From Campylobacterota bacterium (GTDB taxonomy: Bacteria; Campylobacterota; Campylobacteria; Campylobacterales; Sulfurovaceae): a stretch of 6,312 bases of DNA. The first letter of the stretch is position 1. Each line of letters starts with the position of its first letter. The stretch covers positions 1 to 6,312 of the forward strand of contig WFMX01000294.1 of NCBI GenBank assembly GCA_015488875.1, in the 5' to 3' direction. Positions 1 through 5,281 of the stretch are shown in pieces. The notes beneath the pieces were generated by a model. That model was not told the DNA's origin and searched no databases. It worked only from the letters and a program-made list of their open reading frames with translations. The translations under genes and the position numbers were made by a program.

Positions 1-742
1 CTACTATATCAAAGGGTATTTTACTCTCTTGAATTTCTATATAACCATTACTAATTACAGAGTAATCTTTAGGAAGAGAACTTTTTAGATACGAAACTAC
101 CTCTTTTTGTGCTAATTGCCCAAGTGAATTAGCAGTTGCTCCACCTGTTATTCTACTCACATTGATATATCGTTGTTTTACAAACTTCTCTAGTATGTCA
201 GCCTTGCCCAAAAGTGTACCAATCTCACATTTAGACAATCCTGCCTCTTCACTTACTGTAGAAGTTGAACCAAACATTAAAATCACAATCATATCTTTGT
301 ATATATCACTTAATGGTTGAACACTATTTAATCCCTCTCCATCCATAAATAATTTTTTATTACCCAATCCACGAACAGGAAGAGTGTTGAACTCATACTC
401 AAAGTTTTTTGCTTCCCAAATAAAGTTTATAAGATATTTTCCATTCTCATTTTTAAAAACATCATCAAAAGAGCAACCAAGTCGTTGAATTGGTTCTCCT
501 CCATAATCTGCCAATACTGATAGATGTTTTAAAAACAGATTTGCAGGAAACTCTGATGCTTCTAAAAGGTCAAAAACTTTAAATGGATTGGCTTTTGATA
601 AAGAAATGATGTGTAGAAAGTCGTCTTGTGTCTCTAAAAGTTTTGGGATAATACTAATATTGGCATTTGCTTCATTTAACTGTGCAGACCACCATAGTGT
701 GGCTTTTGATTCTAGATCTTTGATACCTCTTTTATAGTTCAT
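1..742 (-). CDS. Restriction-endonuclease-like protein, N-terminal part (runs off left edge)
   Basis: An unbroken reading frame of 247 codons starts at the ATG whose complement is at 740-742 and is still open at base 1, so the C-terminus is missing. A strong ribosome binding site (AAGGAG, then four bases, then ATG) supports the start. The protein is soluble, with no signal peptide or membrane segment. Residues 165-195 look like a helical, possibly DNA-binding stretch. Residues 199-247 contain GGATANSLGQLAQKEVVSYL, a polar strand, then PFDIV. This helix-strand-(P)FD order resembles the entry to a PD-(D/E)XK nuclease core in several type II restriction enzymes; the E-x-K half would lie beyond the window. 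The sequence shows the pattern; the function is inferred, and I do not recognise a named family. Leucine is mostly TTA or CTT with no CTC, unlike the plus-strand genes, which fits acquisition by transfer. No methyltransferase partner is visible, but one could lie to the left. Confidence 0.75.
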   Translation of the reverse strand, partial: MNYKRGIKDLESKATLWWSAQLNEANANISIIPKLLETQDDFLHIISLSKANPFKVFDLLEASEFPANLFLKHLSVLADYGGEPIQRLGCSFDDVFKNENGKYLINFIWEAKNFEYEFNTLPVRGLGNKKLFMDGEGLNSVQPLSDIYKDMIVILMFGSTSTVSEEAGLSKCEIGTLLGKADILEKFVKQRYINVSRITGGATANSLGQLAQKEVVSYLKSSLPKDYSVISNGYIEIQESKIPFDIV

Positions 743-814
743 ATATCTCCTTGACATCTACTATGTTATCTTCTTTATCATAAATATTTATTTATCGATT
801 GTATATAAGTCATA

Positions 815-878
815 ATATTTGGATATTTTTGGTTTGACATCCACCTGTAGTCAATTATAACATAAAGTATCCAAATAT
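815..878. repeat. 11-bp perfect inverted repeat flanking a promoter-like element
   Basis: ATATTTGGATA at 815-825 is the exact reverse complement of TATCCAAATAT at 868-878, with 42 bases between. The space contains a second, smaller inverted pair, TTGAC (834-838) and GTCAA (850-854). The symmetrical layout around a TTGACA/TATAAC pair looks like a regulator binding region or the site of a looped repressor, but no regulator gene is in the window. Confidence 0.45.
834..861 (+). promoter_or_regulatory. Candidate sigma70 promoter reading rightward
   Basis: TTGACA at 834-839 is followed after 16 bases by TATAAC at 856-861, predicting a transcript start near 868, inside the right arm of the inverted repeat. 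The first coding start downstream is some 230 bases away, so the product would be a long leader or a small RNA. The match is by eye only. Confidence 0.35.
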
Positions 879-880
879 AT

Positions 881-930
881 CTCCTAAAGATATTTTGTCT
901 TGTCTGTCATATCTTCAAAATATTTTGGAG
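881..930 (+). other. Long imperfect stem-loop
   Basis: CTCCTAAAGATATTTTG (881-897) pairs with CAAAATATTTTGGAG (916-930), with two single-base bulges and an 18-base loop. The right arm contains the perfect palindrome CAAAATATTTTG (916-927). No clear U-tract follows, so it is not a typical intrinsic terminator. It could be structured RNA or an operator. Confidence 0.4.
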
Positions 931-1000
931 TGTATAGCAATTTTAAAACCCATACAGAGACAAAAATCGAAAATAACTACCATAGCTAAAAAAACTCTGC

Positions 1001-1006
1001 TATAAT
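1001..1006 (+). promoter_or_regulatory. TATAAT -10 box upstream of the ferredoxin-mrpE run
   Basis: A perfect TATAAT lies 90 bases before the ferredoxin start, with no recognisable -35 hexamer at the usual spacing, as is common in Campylobacterota. It would start transcription near 1013 and leave a leader of about 85 bases. It is the nearest good promoter to the three plus-strand genes that follow. Confidence 0.45.
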
Positions 1007-1113
1007 TCGTAGAAGATAGAAGAAGATGTGTCACAGTGATCTGCTCTTGTGTTTTAGTATATGCTGGAGCTTATCTATTGACGAAAGGTGGGGTTGATGA
1101 AGTGGAAGGTTGA
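1006..1113 (+). pseudogene. Possible 3' remnant of a lost upstream gene
   Basis: A short stop-free stretch ends at the TGA at 1111-1113, overlapping the start of the ferredoxin gene in another frame. From the GTG at 1036 it would encode 25 residues that include a hydrophobic run (CVLVYAGAYLLTKGG) and then an acidic tail, as at the end of a small membrane protein. Overlapping stop/start arrangements are usual between subunits of Mrp/Mbh operons. There is no good ribosome binding site before the GTG and no family is recognised, so it could equally be a chance open frame. Confidence 0.2.
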
Positions 1114-1489
1114 TATAGGTGGTATATTGTCACCTATGACTATATTGGGTGCTGTAATGCAAAAGCCAAATACTATAGCTTATCCTGATGTGCAGAAGGC
1201 TACAGCGGTAGGGTATAGAGGTTTTCATACCAATCTACTGACGGATTGTATAGGGTGTGCGAATTGTCAAGATGTTTGTATGAATAATGCTATAGACATG
1301 ATCAAGACAGACAAAGAGTATAATGCCAAAAATAACTCTCAATGCATTCCTAGGATAGATTATGGTCGGTGCTGTTGGTGTTCGCTATGTACTGATGTAT
1401 GTCCCCCTAGCTCTCTCAAGCTAGACGAGGAGTATCTAGGTATCACAAAACATGCTTCAGATATGTTATATATGCCAAAAAATAGATAA
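1097..1489 (+). CDS. NuoI/MbhN-like ferredoxin subunit with two [4Fe-4S] clusters
   Basis: A 130-residue cytoplasmic ferredoxin that should pass electrons to the catalytic subunit of a complex I-like, Mbh/Mrp-linked or group 4 hydrogenase-type membrane complex. Two CxxCxxCxxxC motifs are seen: Cys51/54/57/61 and Cys92/95/98/102. The N-terminal KPNTIAYP and YRGFHTN segments match the 'KPxTxxYP...RG' run found before the clusters in NuoI, HycF and MbhN relatives. The first motif ends CM rather than the usual CP, and extra cysteines occur at 83 and 93. I chose the ATG at 1097 because AAAGGTGGGG precedes it; an in-frame GTG at 1088 would lie within that ribosome binding site. The mrpE gene follows after nine bases, so the two are likely co-transcribed. 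Other complex subunits are absent here, so the parent complex is inferred. Confidence 0.85.
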   Translation: MKWKVDIGGILSPMTILGAVMQKPNTIAYPDVQKATAVGYRGFHTNLLTDCIGCANCQDVCMNNAIDMIKTDKEYNAKNNSQCIPRIDYGRCCWCSLCTDVCPPSSLKLDEEYLGITKHASDMLYMPKNR

Positions 1490-1498
1490 GGGGTTGAT

Positions 1499-1963
1499 AT
1501 GAGATTTTGGTTTTGGACTATATTTTTGTTTTTATTGTGGATAGTTTTGAGTGGTTCGTTTGCACTCGACAATATAGCTATAGGGGCTGGTATAAGTCTG
1601 ATGGTGACTCTGTTTTACACGAAGCTGTTTGCTGGAGATAGGGATTTTGTACATATCAATCCTAAATGGCTCATCAACTATCTCTTTGTACTTCTCAAAA
1701 ATTTACTCATATCAAATTGGCAGATAAATAGACGGATATTGGGCAAAAAGATAAATATATCTCCTGCTATAGTGGCTGTAGAGACTACACTAGAGGAGGA
1801 TTGGAAGAAGCTACTACTTGCTAACTCTATCACCCTTACGCCTGGTACCATGACACTAGATGTCAAGGGCAATACACTCTTTATACATGCTATAGCTTAT
1901 GATGAGATAGAGGACAAACATGATATCATCAGAGAGTTTGAAGAGGCGATAGCAAAGATTTGA
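1499..1963 (+). CDS. mnhE: Mrp-type Na+/H+ antiporter subunit E (MnhE/MrpE)
   Basis: A 154-residue inner-membrane protein of the MnhE/MrpE family (PF01899), a small subunit of multi-subunit Na+/H+ antiporters and of Mbh-type complexes. Two membrane helices are visible at about residues 4-20 and 25-44, a third amphipathic or membrane stretch at 58-75, then a soluble C-terminal domain. The family hallmark LLLANSITLTPGTMTLDV (105-122) followed by G-x-x-L-x-I-H-A (124-131) is complete. Length is close to the family norm. AAGGGG five bases before the ATG is a good ribosome binding site, and the spacer GGGGTTGAT is almost the same as that before the ferredoxin gene. The next gene starts inside its stop codon. 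MrpE does not exchange ions alone; finding it without MrpA/B/C/D/F/G is unusual, so the partners are probably elsewhere in the genome. Confidence 0.92.
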   Translation: MRFWFWTIFLFLLWIVLSGSFALDNIAIGAGISLMVTLFYTKLFAGDRDFVHINPKWLINYLFVLLKNLLISNWQINRRILGKKINISPAIVAVETTLEEDWKKLLLANSITLTPGTMTLDVKGNTLFIHAIAYDEIEDKHDIIREFEEAIAKI

Positions 1964-2721
1964 AATTGGCTACAGACAAATCTATCAAAAGAGCATTGGA
2001 TAGAGAGGTAAAAGAACGCAATACACTAAATGAGTTGTCATACGAAAGACCCGATCCGTTGATAGTAGCATCACGATATATGGATGAGACTATATCCCTC
2101 ATCTCTGCTCTATTTGCTTACGGTAATGCTCATCAGATAGTCAAATTTCTCGATACATTAGAGTTCGACCTATTGAATGAGAGTGAAGATACTATAGCTA
2201 GTGAACTATCACGACACTATTATAGATTTCAAAAACCTGAAGATGTCATAGCTATCTTTGTAGCACTTAGGAGATTGAAAGATGTCGACAGCATAGAGGA
2301 TATATTTCATAAAGGCTATCAAAGAGAAGAGAGTGTGCTAGATGGGCTTTGGAGCTTTATAGATACTCTGTCATTCATCTACCCTAGGGATACGCAAGGT
2401 TATAGATTTTTGATAGGCTCGATCCCAAAGAGGATGAGTAGTGCAGGAACTTACAAACGATATATGATGTTTTTGCGGTGGATGGTGCGTAAAGACAATC
2501 TCGATATGGGATTATGGCAAAAGATAGACAAAAAAGATCTCATCATACCATTGGATACGCATACTTTTAAGGTATCACAAAAGATAGGACTCCTTGATAG
2601 AAAAACCTACGATATGAAAGCAGCTATACAACTCACTGATAAGCTGAGAGAGTTCGATCCACTTGATCCTGTGAAGTATGATTTTGCACTATATAGGCTA
2701 GGTCAAGAGAGATTGGTGTGA
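1960..2721 (+). CDS. TIGR02757 / DUF2400 family protein
   Basis: A 253-residue soluble protein matching the TIGR02757 (DUF2400) family, common in Campylobacterota and Bacteroidetes and of unproven function. Conserved features seen are RYMDETISLISALFAYGN (39-56), the K-R-x3-FLRWMVRKD run (166-179), DLIIPLDTH (193-201), the K-x-G-LLDRKT stretch, and EFDPLDPVKYDFALYRLG (231-248). IPLDTH resembles the (V/L)DTH motif of endonuclease III-type HhH-GPD DNA glycosylases, in which that Asp (here Asp199) is catalytic. A DNA-base-repair-like role is therefore plausible but inferred. No iron-sulfur cysteine loop is present. The start is a TTG overlapping the mnhE stop by four bases (TTGA), implying translational coupling; a second TTG at 1966 is an alternative. 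Its link to mnhE may be only positional. Confidence 0.9.
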   Translation: MKLATDKSIKRALDREVKERNTLNELSYERPDPLIVASRYMDETISLISALFAYGNAHQIVKFLDTLEFDLLNESEDTIASELSRHYYRFQKPEDVIAIFVALRRLKDVDSIEDIFHKGYQREESVLDGLWSFIDTLSFIYPRDTQGYRFLIGSIPKRMSSAGTYKRYMMFLRWMVRKDNLDMGLWQKIDKKDLIIPLDTHTFKVSQKIGLLDRKTYDMKAAIQLTDKLREFDPLDPVKYDFALYRLGQERLV

Positions 2722-2734
2722 CAATGATCAATCT
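2710..2734. terminator. Weak hairpin spanning the convergent gene ends
   Basis: AGATTGGT at 2710-2717 pairs with ATCAATCT at 2727-2734 (one G-U pair, nine-base loop). It covers both stop codons of the convergent genes, which are only six bases apart. A T-run (CTTTTTG) occurs on the plus strand about 10 bases later, not directly after the stem, so it is at best a weak plus-strand terminator. Confidence 0.25.
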
Positions 2735-3129
2735 TGACTCTCCTCTTTTTGTATCTTCTTGATATACTTCAGACAACACTTGCCACTAGGACTCCTGAGG
2801 TCGCATCTACTACCATAATTTTCTATGCGTATATTTATCTTTTTGACTACGGAGGGTTCATATAGCTCTGTTTTGAGATAATTGTAGCAGAAACATATGG
2901 CAGATTGTGGTGAGCTGTTTTTTTTGAACCCTATCTCTTTGTTGATCATTCTATCTGTAAATATCTCTCCATCACTATAATAGATCGTATCGCACTCAGG
3001 AGTAGCACAGTAAAAATAGATTGCTTTACCCATCCTACTAATATCTTTGACATGGTGCATCATAGTATCGTTTTGGACTCTCGATCCCCTGATCTTGCAA
3101 TTTGGACACTTCTGTGCTATAAAAAACAT
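2728..3129 (-). CDS. CopZ N-terminal-type zinc/[2Fe-2S] protein, no HMA domain
   Basis: A 133-residue soluble protein that looks like the zinc/[2Fe-2S] domain first described at the N-terminus of Archaeoglobus fulgidus CopZ (zf_CopZ family). The family's cysteine order is present: CPNC (Cys8, Cys11), T-x4-HHV, FYCATPEC (Cys41, Cys46) with D-x-IYYSDG, ICFCYNY (Cys79, Cys81), then CDLRSPSGKCC (Cys109, Cys118, Cys119). The copper-binding HMA domain that follows in CopZ is missing, so a copper-chaperone role should not be assumed; electron transfer or metal delivery are possibilities. The frame is open back to an ATG at 3204. I prefer the ATG at 3129 because AAAGGA lies nine bases before it and TATAAT lies just upstream, whereas the longer start has no ribosome binding site and would put the promoter inside the gene. 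It converges on the TIGR02757 gene. Confidence 0.8.
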   Translation of the reverse strand: MFFIAQKCPNCKIRGSRVQNDTMMHHVKDISRMGKAIYFYCATPECDTIYYSDGEIFTDRMINKEIGFKKNSSPQSAICFCYNYLKTELYEPSVVKKINIRIENYGSRCDLRSPSGKCCLKYIKKIQKEESQD

Positions 3130-3156
3130 CTCTTTAAATCCTTTAAAATTTACTTG

Positions 3157-3162
3157 ATTATA
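3157..3162 (-). promoter_or_regulatory. TATAAT -10 box for the CopZ-like gene
   Basis: On the minus strand this reads TATAAT and lies 27 bases upstream of the preferred ATG (3129), with AAAGGA between. No clear -35 hexamer is seen. Its position inside the longer alternative reading frame is the main reason for choosing the shorter protein. Confidence 0.5.
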
Positions 3163-3276
3163 TTGAATTCTAATACTATTTATCTTGGCGACTGGTAGTT
3201 GCATGATGACTATATGTCGTCTACGGCTTTAAACTAATGAAATTATAACAATCTTTCCTAAAAAGTGGGTATCTAG

Positions 3277-3318
3277 TTGTTTTTATAGTACAATATGTGT
3301 ATAATCTCAAACTATAAT
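3277..3318 (+). promoter_or_regulatory. Sigma70-like promoter with tandem -10 boxes for the exported-protein operon
   Basis: TTGTTT at 3277-3282, a 17-base spacer and a perfect TATAAT at 3300-3305 give a good housekeeping promoter with a start near 3312. A second perfect TATAAT sits at 3313-3318. The resulting leader would be about 90-100 bases before the GTG start at 3415. Confidence 0.6.
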
Positions 3319-3325
3319 CATATGG

Positions 3326-3360
3326 CATTGAAGATATCATTTCAGTGAATTTTGCAAAAT
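3326..3360 (+). promoter_or_regulatory. Leader hairpin and adjacent 12-bp palindrome
   Basis: CATTGAA (3326-3332) pairs with TTCAGTG (3341-3347) around an eight-base loop, with one G-U pair. Directly after it, ATTTTGCAAAAT (3349-3360) is a perfect palindrome. Both lie in the predicted leader between promoter and ribosome binding site, so they are candidates for a repressor site or RNA-level control. No known riboswitch is recognised. Confidence 0.35.
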
Positions 3361-3414
3361 GTTTAAATAGCAAGATATTATTAAAGAAACAATAGACAAC
3401 AGAAGGACAAAATA

Positions 3415-4209
3415 GTGAAATATTTAGGATTTATATCGCTTATGACAGTGATGGCGTTTGCGGACTTCACTTTGGTATACAAAATGGATAATATGATCAA
3501 TGAGATCATAGAGTATAAAGATGCCGACAATGTAAAGCTCTCATACACTATAGATGATGATGATGAAAATCTCACAGATGTAGGTCAATACCTCATAAAT
3601 GGCAGACGATATAGTGTACTTCGTGAAGATGGTAACTTGACATATATGGATATGGACAAGACAGAGGAGAAGACAGAAGAGTTGACAGAGGAGCTGAACC
3701 TTACAGGCGTAGATTGCGAAGCCAACATCACTAAGCCCTTTTTTGAGATATTGCAAAAGAAAGGGGAGAAGATAGTAGCAAGTATCAAAGGTGAAGTGTG
3801 GGAAGTAGAGTCAGAAGAGGATGGAGAGAAATACAAAGAGGATATAGTAGTCACTAGCGATAAAGATTTAGTGGATGCAGTGACCAGATCTTTCAAGATA
3901 CTCAAAAAATTTGGAGAGGGTCCCTACGGTAGAGAGATAGGTCCAGATGTGGAGTCTATGATGTTTGTAGAGAAGGGTTTTGTACTGATGCAAGCAGAGG
4001 GTATACGGTATGTCAAACTCGACCACAAGAAAATACCCGAAGGCACTGTCAGGCTACCAAAAAATGCTGTAGATAGCATGAAAAATCTCCCAAAGTTTAC
4101 TGATGAAGAGAGAGAAGAGGGCAAAAAACTACTCAAAGAGGTACTAGAAGAAGATATGCTAGATGAAGATATGGTGGAGGGAAATGAATCATGTGTGCCA
4201 GACAAATAA
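3415..4209 (+). CDS. Sec-exported acidic protein of unknown function (first gene of operon)
   Basis: A 264-residue protein with a short signal peptide (MKYLGFISLMTVMAFA, likely cut after Ala16 before DFTL), so it should be periplasmic or outer-membrane-associated. There is no lipobox. The mature N-terminus alternates strands and turns (YKMDNMINEIIEYKD, GQYLINGRRYSVL), and residues 170-220 hold GxxVEKGFVLMQAEG...IPEGTVRLP. Together these resemble LolA/DUF4412-like beta-sheet proteins, a loose resemblance rather than a match. A TEE-rich stretch (TEEKTEELTEEL, 83-94) and a very acidic helical tail (228-258) stand out. Cys101 and Cys260 are the only cysteines. The GTG start is supported by AAGGA seven bases upstream and by the signal peptide beginning there. 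It overlaps the next gene by 19 bases. Confidence 0.8.
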   Translation: MKYLGFISLMTVMAFADFTLVYKMDNMINEIIEYKDADNVKLSYTIDDDDENLTDVGQYLINGRRYSVLREDGNLTYMDMDKTEEKTEELTEELNLTGVDCEANITKPFFEILQKKGEKIVASIKGEVWEVESEEDGEKYKEDIVVTSDKDLVDAVTRSFKILKKFGEGPYGREIGPDVESMMFVEKGFVLMQAEGIRYVKLDHKKIPEGTVRLPKNAVDSMKNLPKFTDEEREEGKKLLKEVLEEDMLDEDMVEGNESCVPDK

Positions 4210-5279
4210 GATCTATACTGCTAGTGCTATCTCTACTGTCATCTGCGGAGGCTTATACCACATTTAAGGTTTTTGATGTCAAGAGAGCTATCATAAACTA
4301 TAAGATTAAAGGTAAGGGCAAGATAGCACAAGATAACTATCTGTCTATAGATGGTAACTCTTCACTCGTTTTTGATGATTGGGGTATGCGTAAGCTCTAT
4401 AAAGAGAAATATGTGGAGACTACCAAGGGGTCCGTAGCAAATAGCAGAACTATATTCACCTTATATCTGGATGATAGGGGTGACATAAGCAAAGTCGACT
4501 TCAAAAACAAAAAAATCAATAAAAGAGAAGACCTCATAGTCAAAGCGGCCATCAAAAATGGAGAAAATTTATATCAAAAACAAATAGAGGATATGAAAGC
4601 CAAAGGAACCAATATAGACACCTCTGTAGTATTGGGATATCCATGTGCCGTATGGTTATACAAAAGTAAAAAAAGATGTATATATAAGGGCATATCACTC
4701 AGGGAGGAATCTATGGTATCAGGCATCAAAGTTGTCAAAGAGGCAATATCTATAGATTTTGATAGCAACTTCTCCAGGGATGCTTTTGTTTTGCCAAATT
4801 TCAAAGAAGACAAACAGAATGGTTTCTTGATGAAAGAGAAGAGAGATACGCACTCTCGAAATATCAAAAAGATCAAAGAGATCGTAAAAGATGAGATATC
4901 CACCACAGTCGAAGTAGATGCAGAAGATGTAGAATTAGATAGTGGTACAGAGATCACTGAAGAGGTGTTCCACGACCAAAAATCTCTACTACCCAAACTA
5001 TTCAATGAGATGAAAGAGGCTCGTGTATGCTTGGAGTATGCGGAAAGTAGAGTCTCTGCAAATACTTGTATGGAGAAACTTGTAGATATAGAAGAGAAGA
5101 TCAGTGGGAAAAAGAGTAGAGATAGAGATATTGTCATATGGACAGATATAGCAAAAGAAGATAAGCTCGATGAGTTTGAGTTTGCCATAATGGATATGAA
5201 GAGAAGGATGCCTTGTATACGAAGAAGTCAAAACTTTGTAGATCTGTCACGATGTATGAGTGATTTGGATGAAGAGTAG
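4191..5279 (+). CDS. Sec-exported protein of unknown function with two CX12C repeats
   Basis: A 362-residue protein with a signal peptide (residues 1-21, cut predicted after A-E-A before YTTF). Residues 25-75 (IINYKIKGKGK, SLVFDDWGMRKLY) resemble the 'x-Y-x-I-x-G ... D-x-x-G' strand pattern of DUF4412-like exported proteins; homology is not certain. Cys152 and Cys163 (CX10C) would join neighbouring strands. The C-terminal part is helical and holds two matching blocks, MKEARVCLEYAE...TCMEKL (Cys280, Cys293) and MKRRMPCIRRSQ...RCMSDL (Cys342, Cys355). Both are CX12C with the second Cys followed by Met, suggesting two disulfide-linked helical hairpins. GGAGGG lies nine bases before the ATG, inside the end of the preceding gene, so the pair is translationally linked. 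Cys2 lies in the signal n-region and is not a lipidation site. Confidence 0.8.
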   Translation: MCARQIRSILLVLSLLSSAEAYTTFKVFDVKRAIINYKIKGKGKIAQDNYLSIDGNSSLVFDDWGMRKLYKEKYVETTKGSVANSRTIFTLYLDDRGDISKVDFKNKKINKREDLIVKAAIKNGENLYQKQIEDMKAKGTNIDTSVVLGYPCAVWLYKSKKRCIYKGISLREESMVSGIKVVKEAISIDFDSNFSRDAFVLPNFKEDKQNGFLMKEKRDTHSRNIKKIKEIVKDEISTTVEVDAEDVELDSGTEITEEVFHDQKSLLPKLFNEMKEARVCLEYAESRVSANTCMEKLVDIEEKISGKKSRDRDIVIWTDIAKEDKLDEFEFAIMDMKRRMPCIRRSQNFVDLSRCMSDLDEE

Positions 5280-5281
5280 AG

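Larger units (their letters stand above)
741..885. repeat. Two short direct repeats shared by the nuclease RBS region and the gap
   Basis: The plus-strand sequence ATATATCTCCT occurs at 741-751 and again, identically, at 875-885. TTGACATC(T/C)AC occurs at 751-761 and at 834-844 with one mismatch. The first pair is the complement of the ribosome binding site and start of the minus-strand gene. The blocks adjoin at 741-761 but are separated and in reverse order further right. Short AT-rich matches like these can arise by chance. Confidence 0.5.
743..1096. other. 354-base intergenic region between divergent genes
   Basis: No convincing complete gene is present. The region is very AT-rich and holds the 5' untranslated region of the minus-strand nuclease-like gene, with a TATGAT box (complement of 777-782) as its best -10 candidate. 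It also holds an 11-bp inverted repeat, a TTGACA/TATAAC element, a long stem-loop, a perfect 12-bp palindrome (916-927), a TATAAT box at 1001-1006 serving the plus-strand genes, and a short open stretch reaching into the ferredoxin gene. No tRNA or other known RNA was recognised by eye. Confidence 0.7.
3130..3414. other. Divergent promoter region
   Basis: This 285-base gap separates the minus-strand CopZ-like gene from the plus-strand exported-protein operon. It holds a -10 box for the left gene, a promoter and tandem -10 boxes for the right operon, a hairpin and a palindrome in the right leader, and an imperfect dyad at 3205-3221 (GATGAC, five bases, GTCGTC). No gene is supported in it. Confidence 0.6.

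Noticed and set aside
1026..1097. ATG-started 23-codon frame (MCHSDLLL...) before the ferredoxin gene
   Set aside because: No convincing ribosome binding site and no family resemblance. The overlapping frame ending at 1113 is the more interesting candidate, and even that is weak.
3322..3348. Eight-codon ATG...TGA frame (MALKISFQ) in the operon leader, as a possible leader peptide
   Set aside because: No ribosome binding site precedes it, it lacks runs of a regulatory amino acid, and the predicted transcript starts only about ten bases before it.
3585..4205. Serine-rich minus-strand open frames opposite the first exported-protein gene
   Set aside because: Their long serine runs are the mirror of the GAT/GAA-rich coding strand. 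The plus-strand frame has a signal peptide, a ribosome binding site and a promoter.
4574..5188. 204-residue minus-strand open frame
   Set aside because: It lies wholly opposite the second exported-protein gene, is serine/phenylalanine-rich as expected from the complement of Glu/Asp/Lys codons, and has no ribosome binding site or family features.
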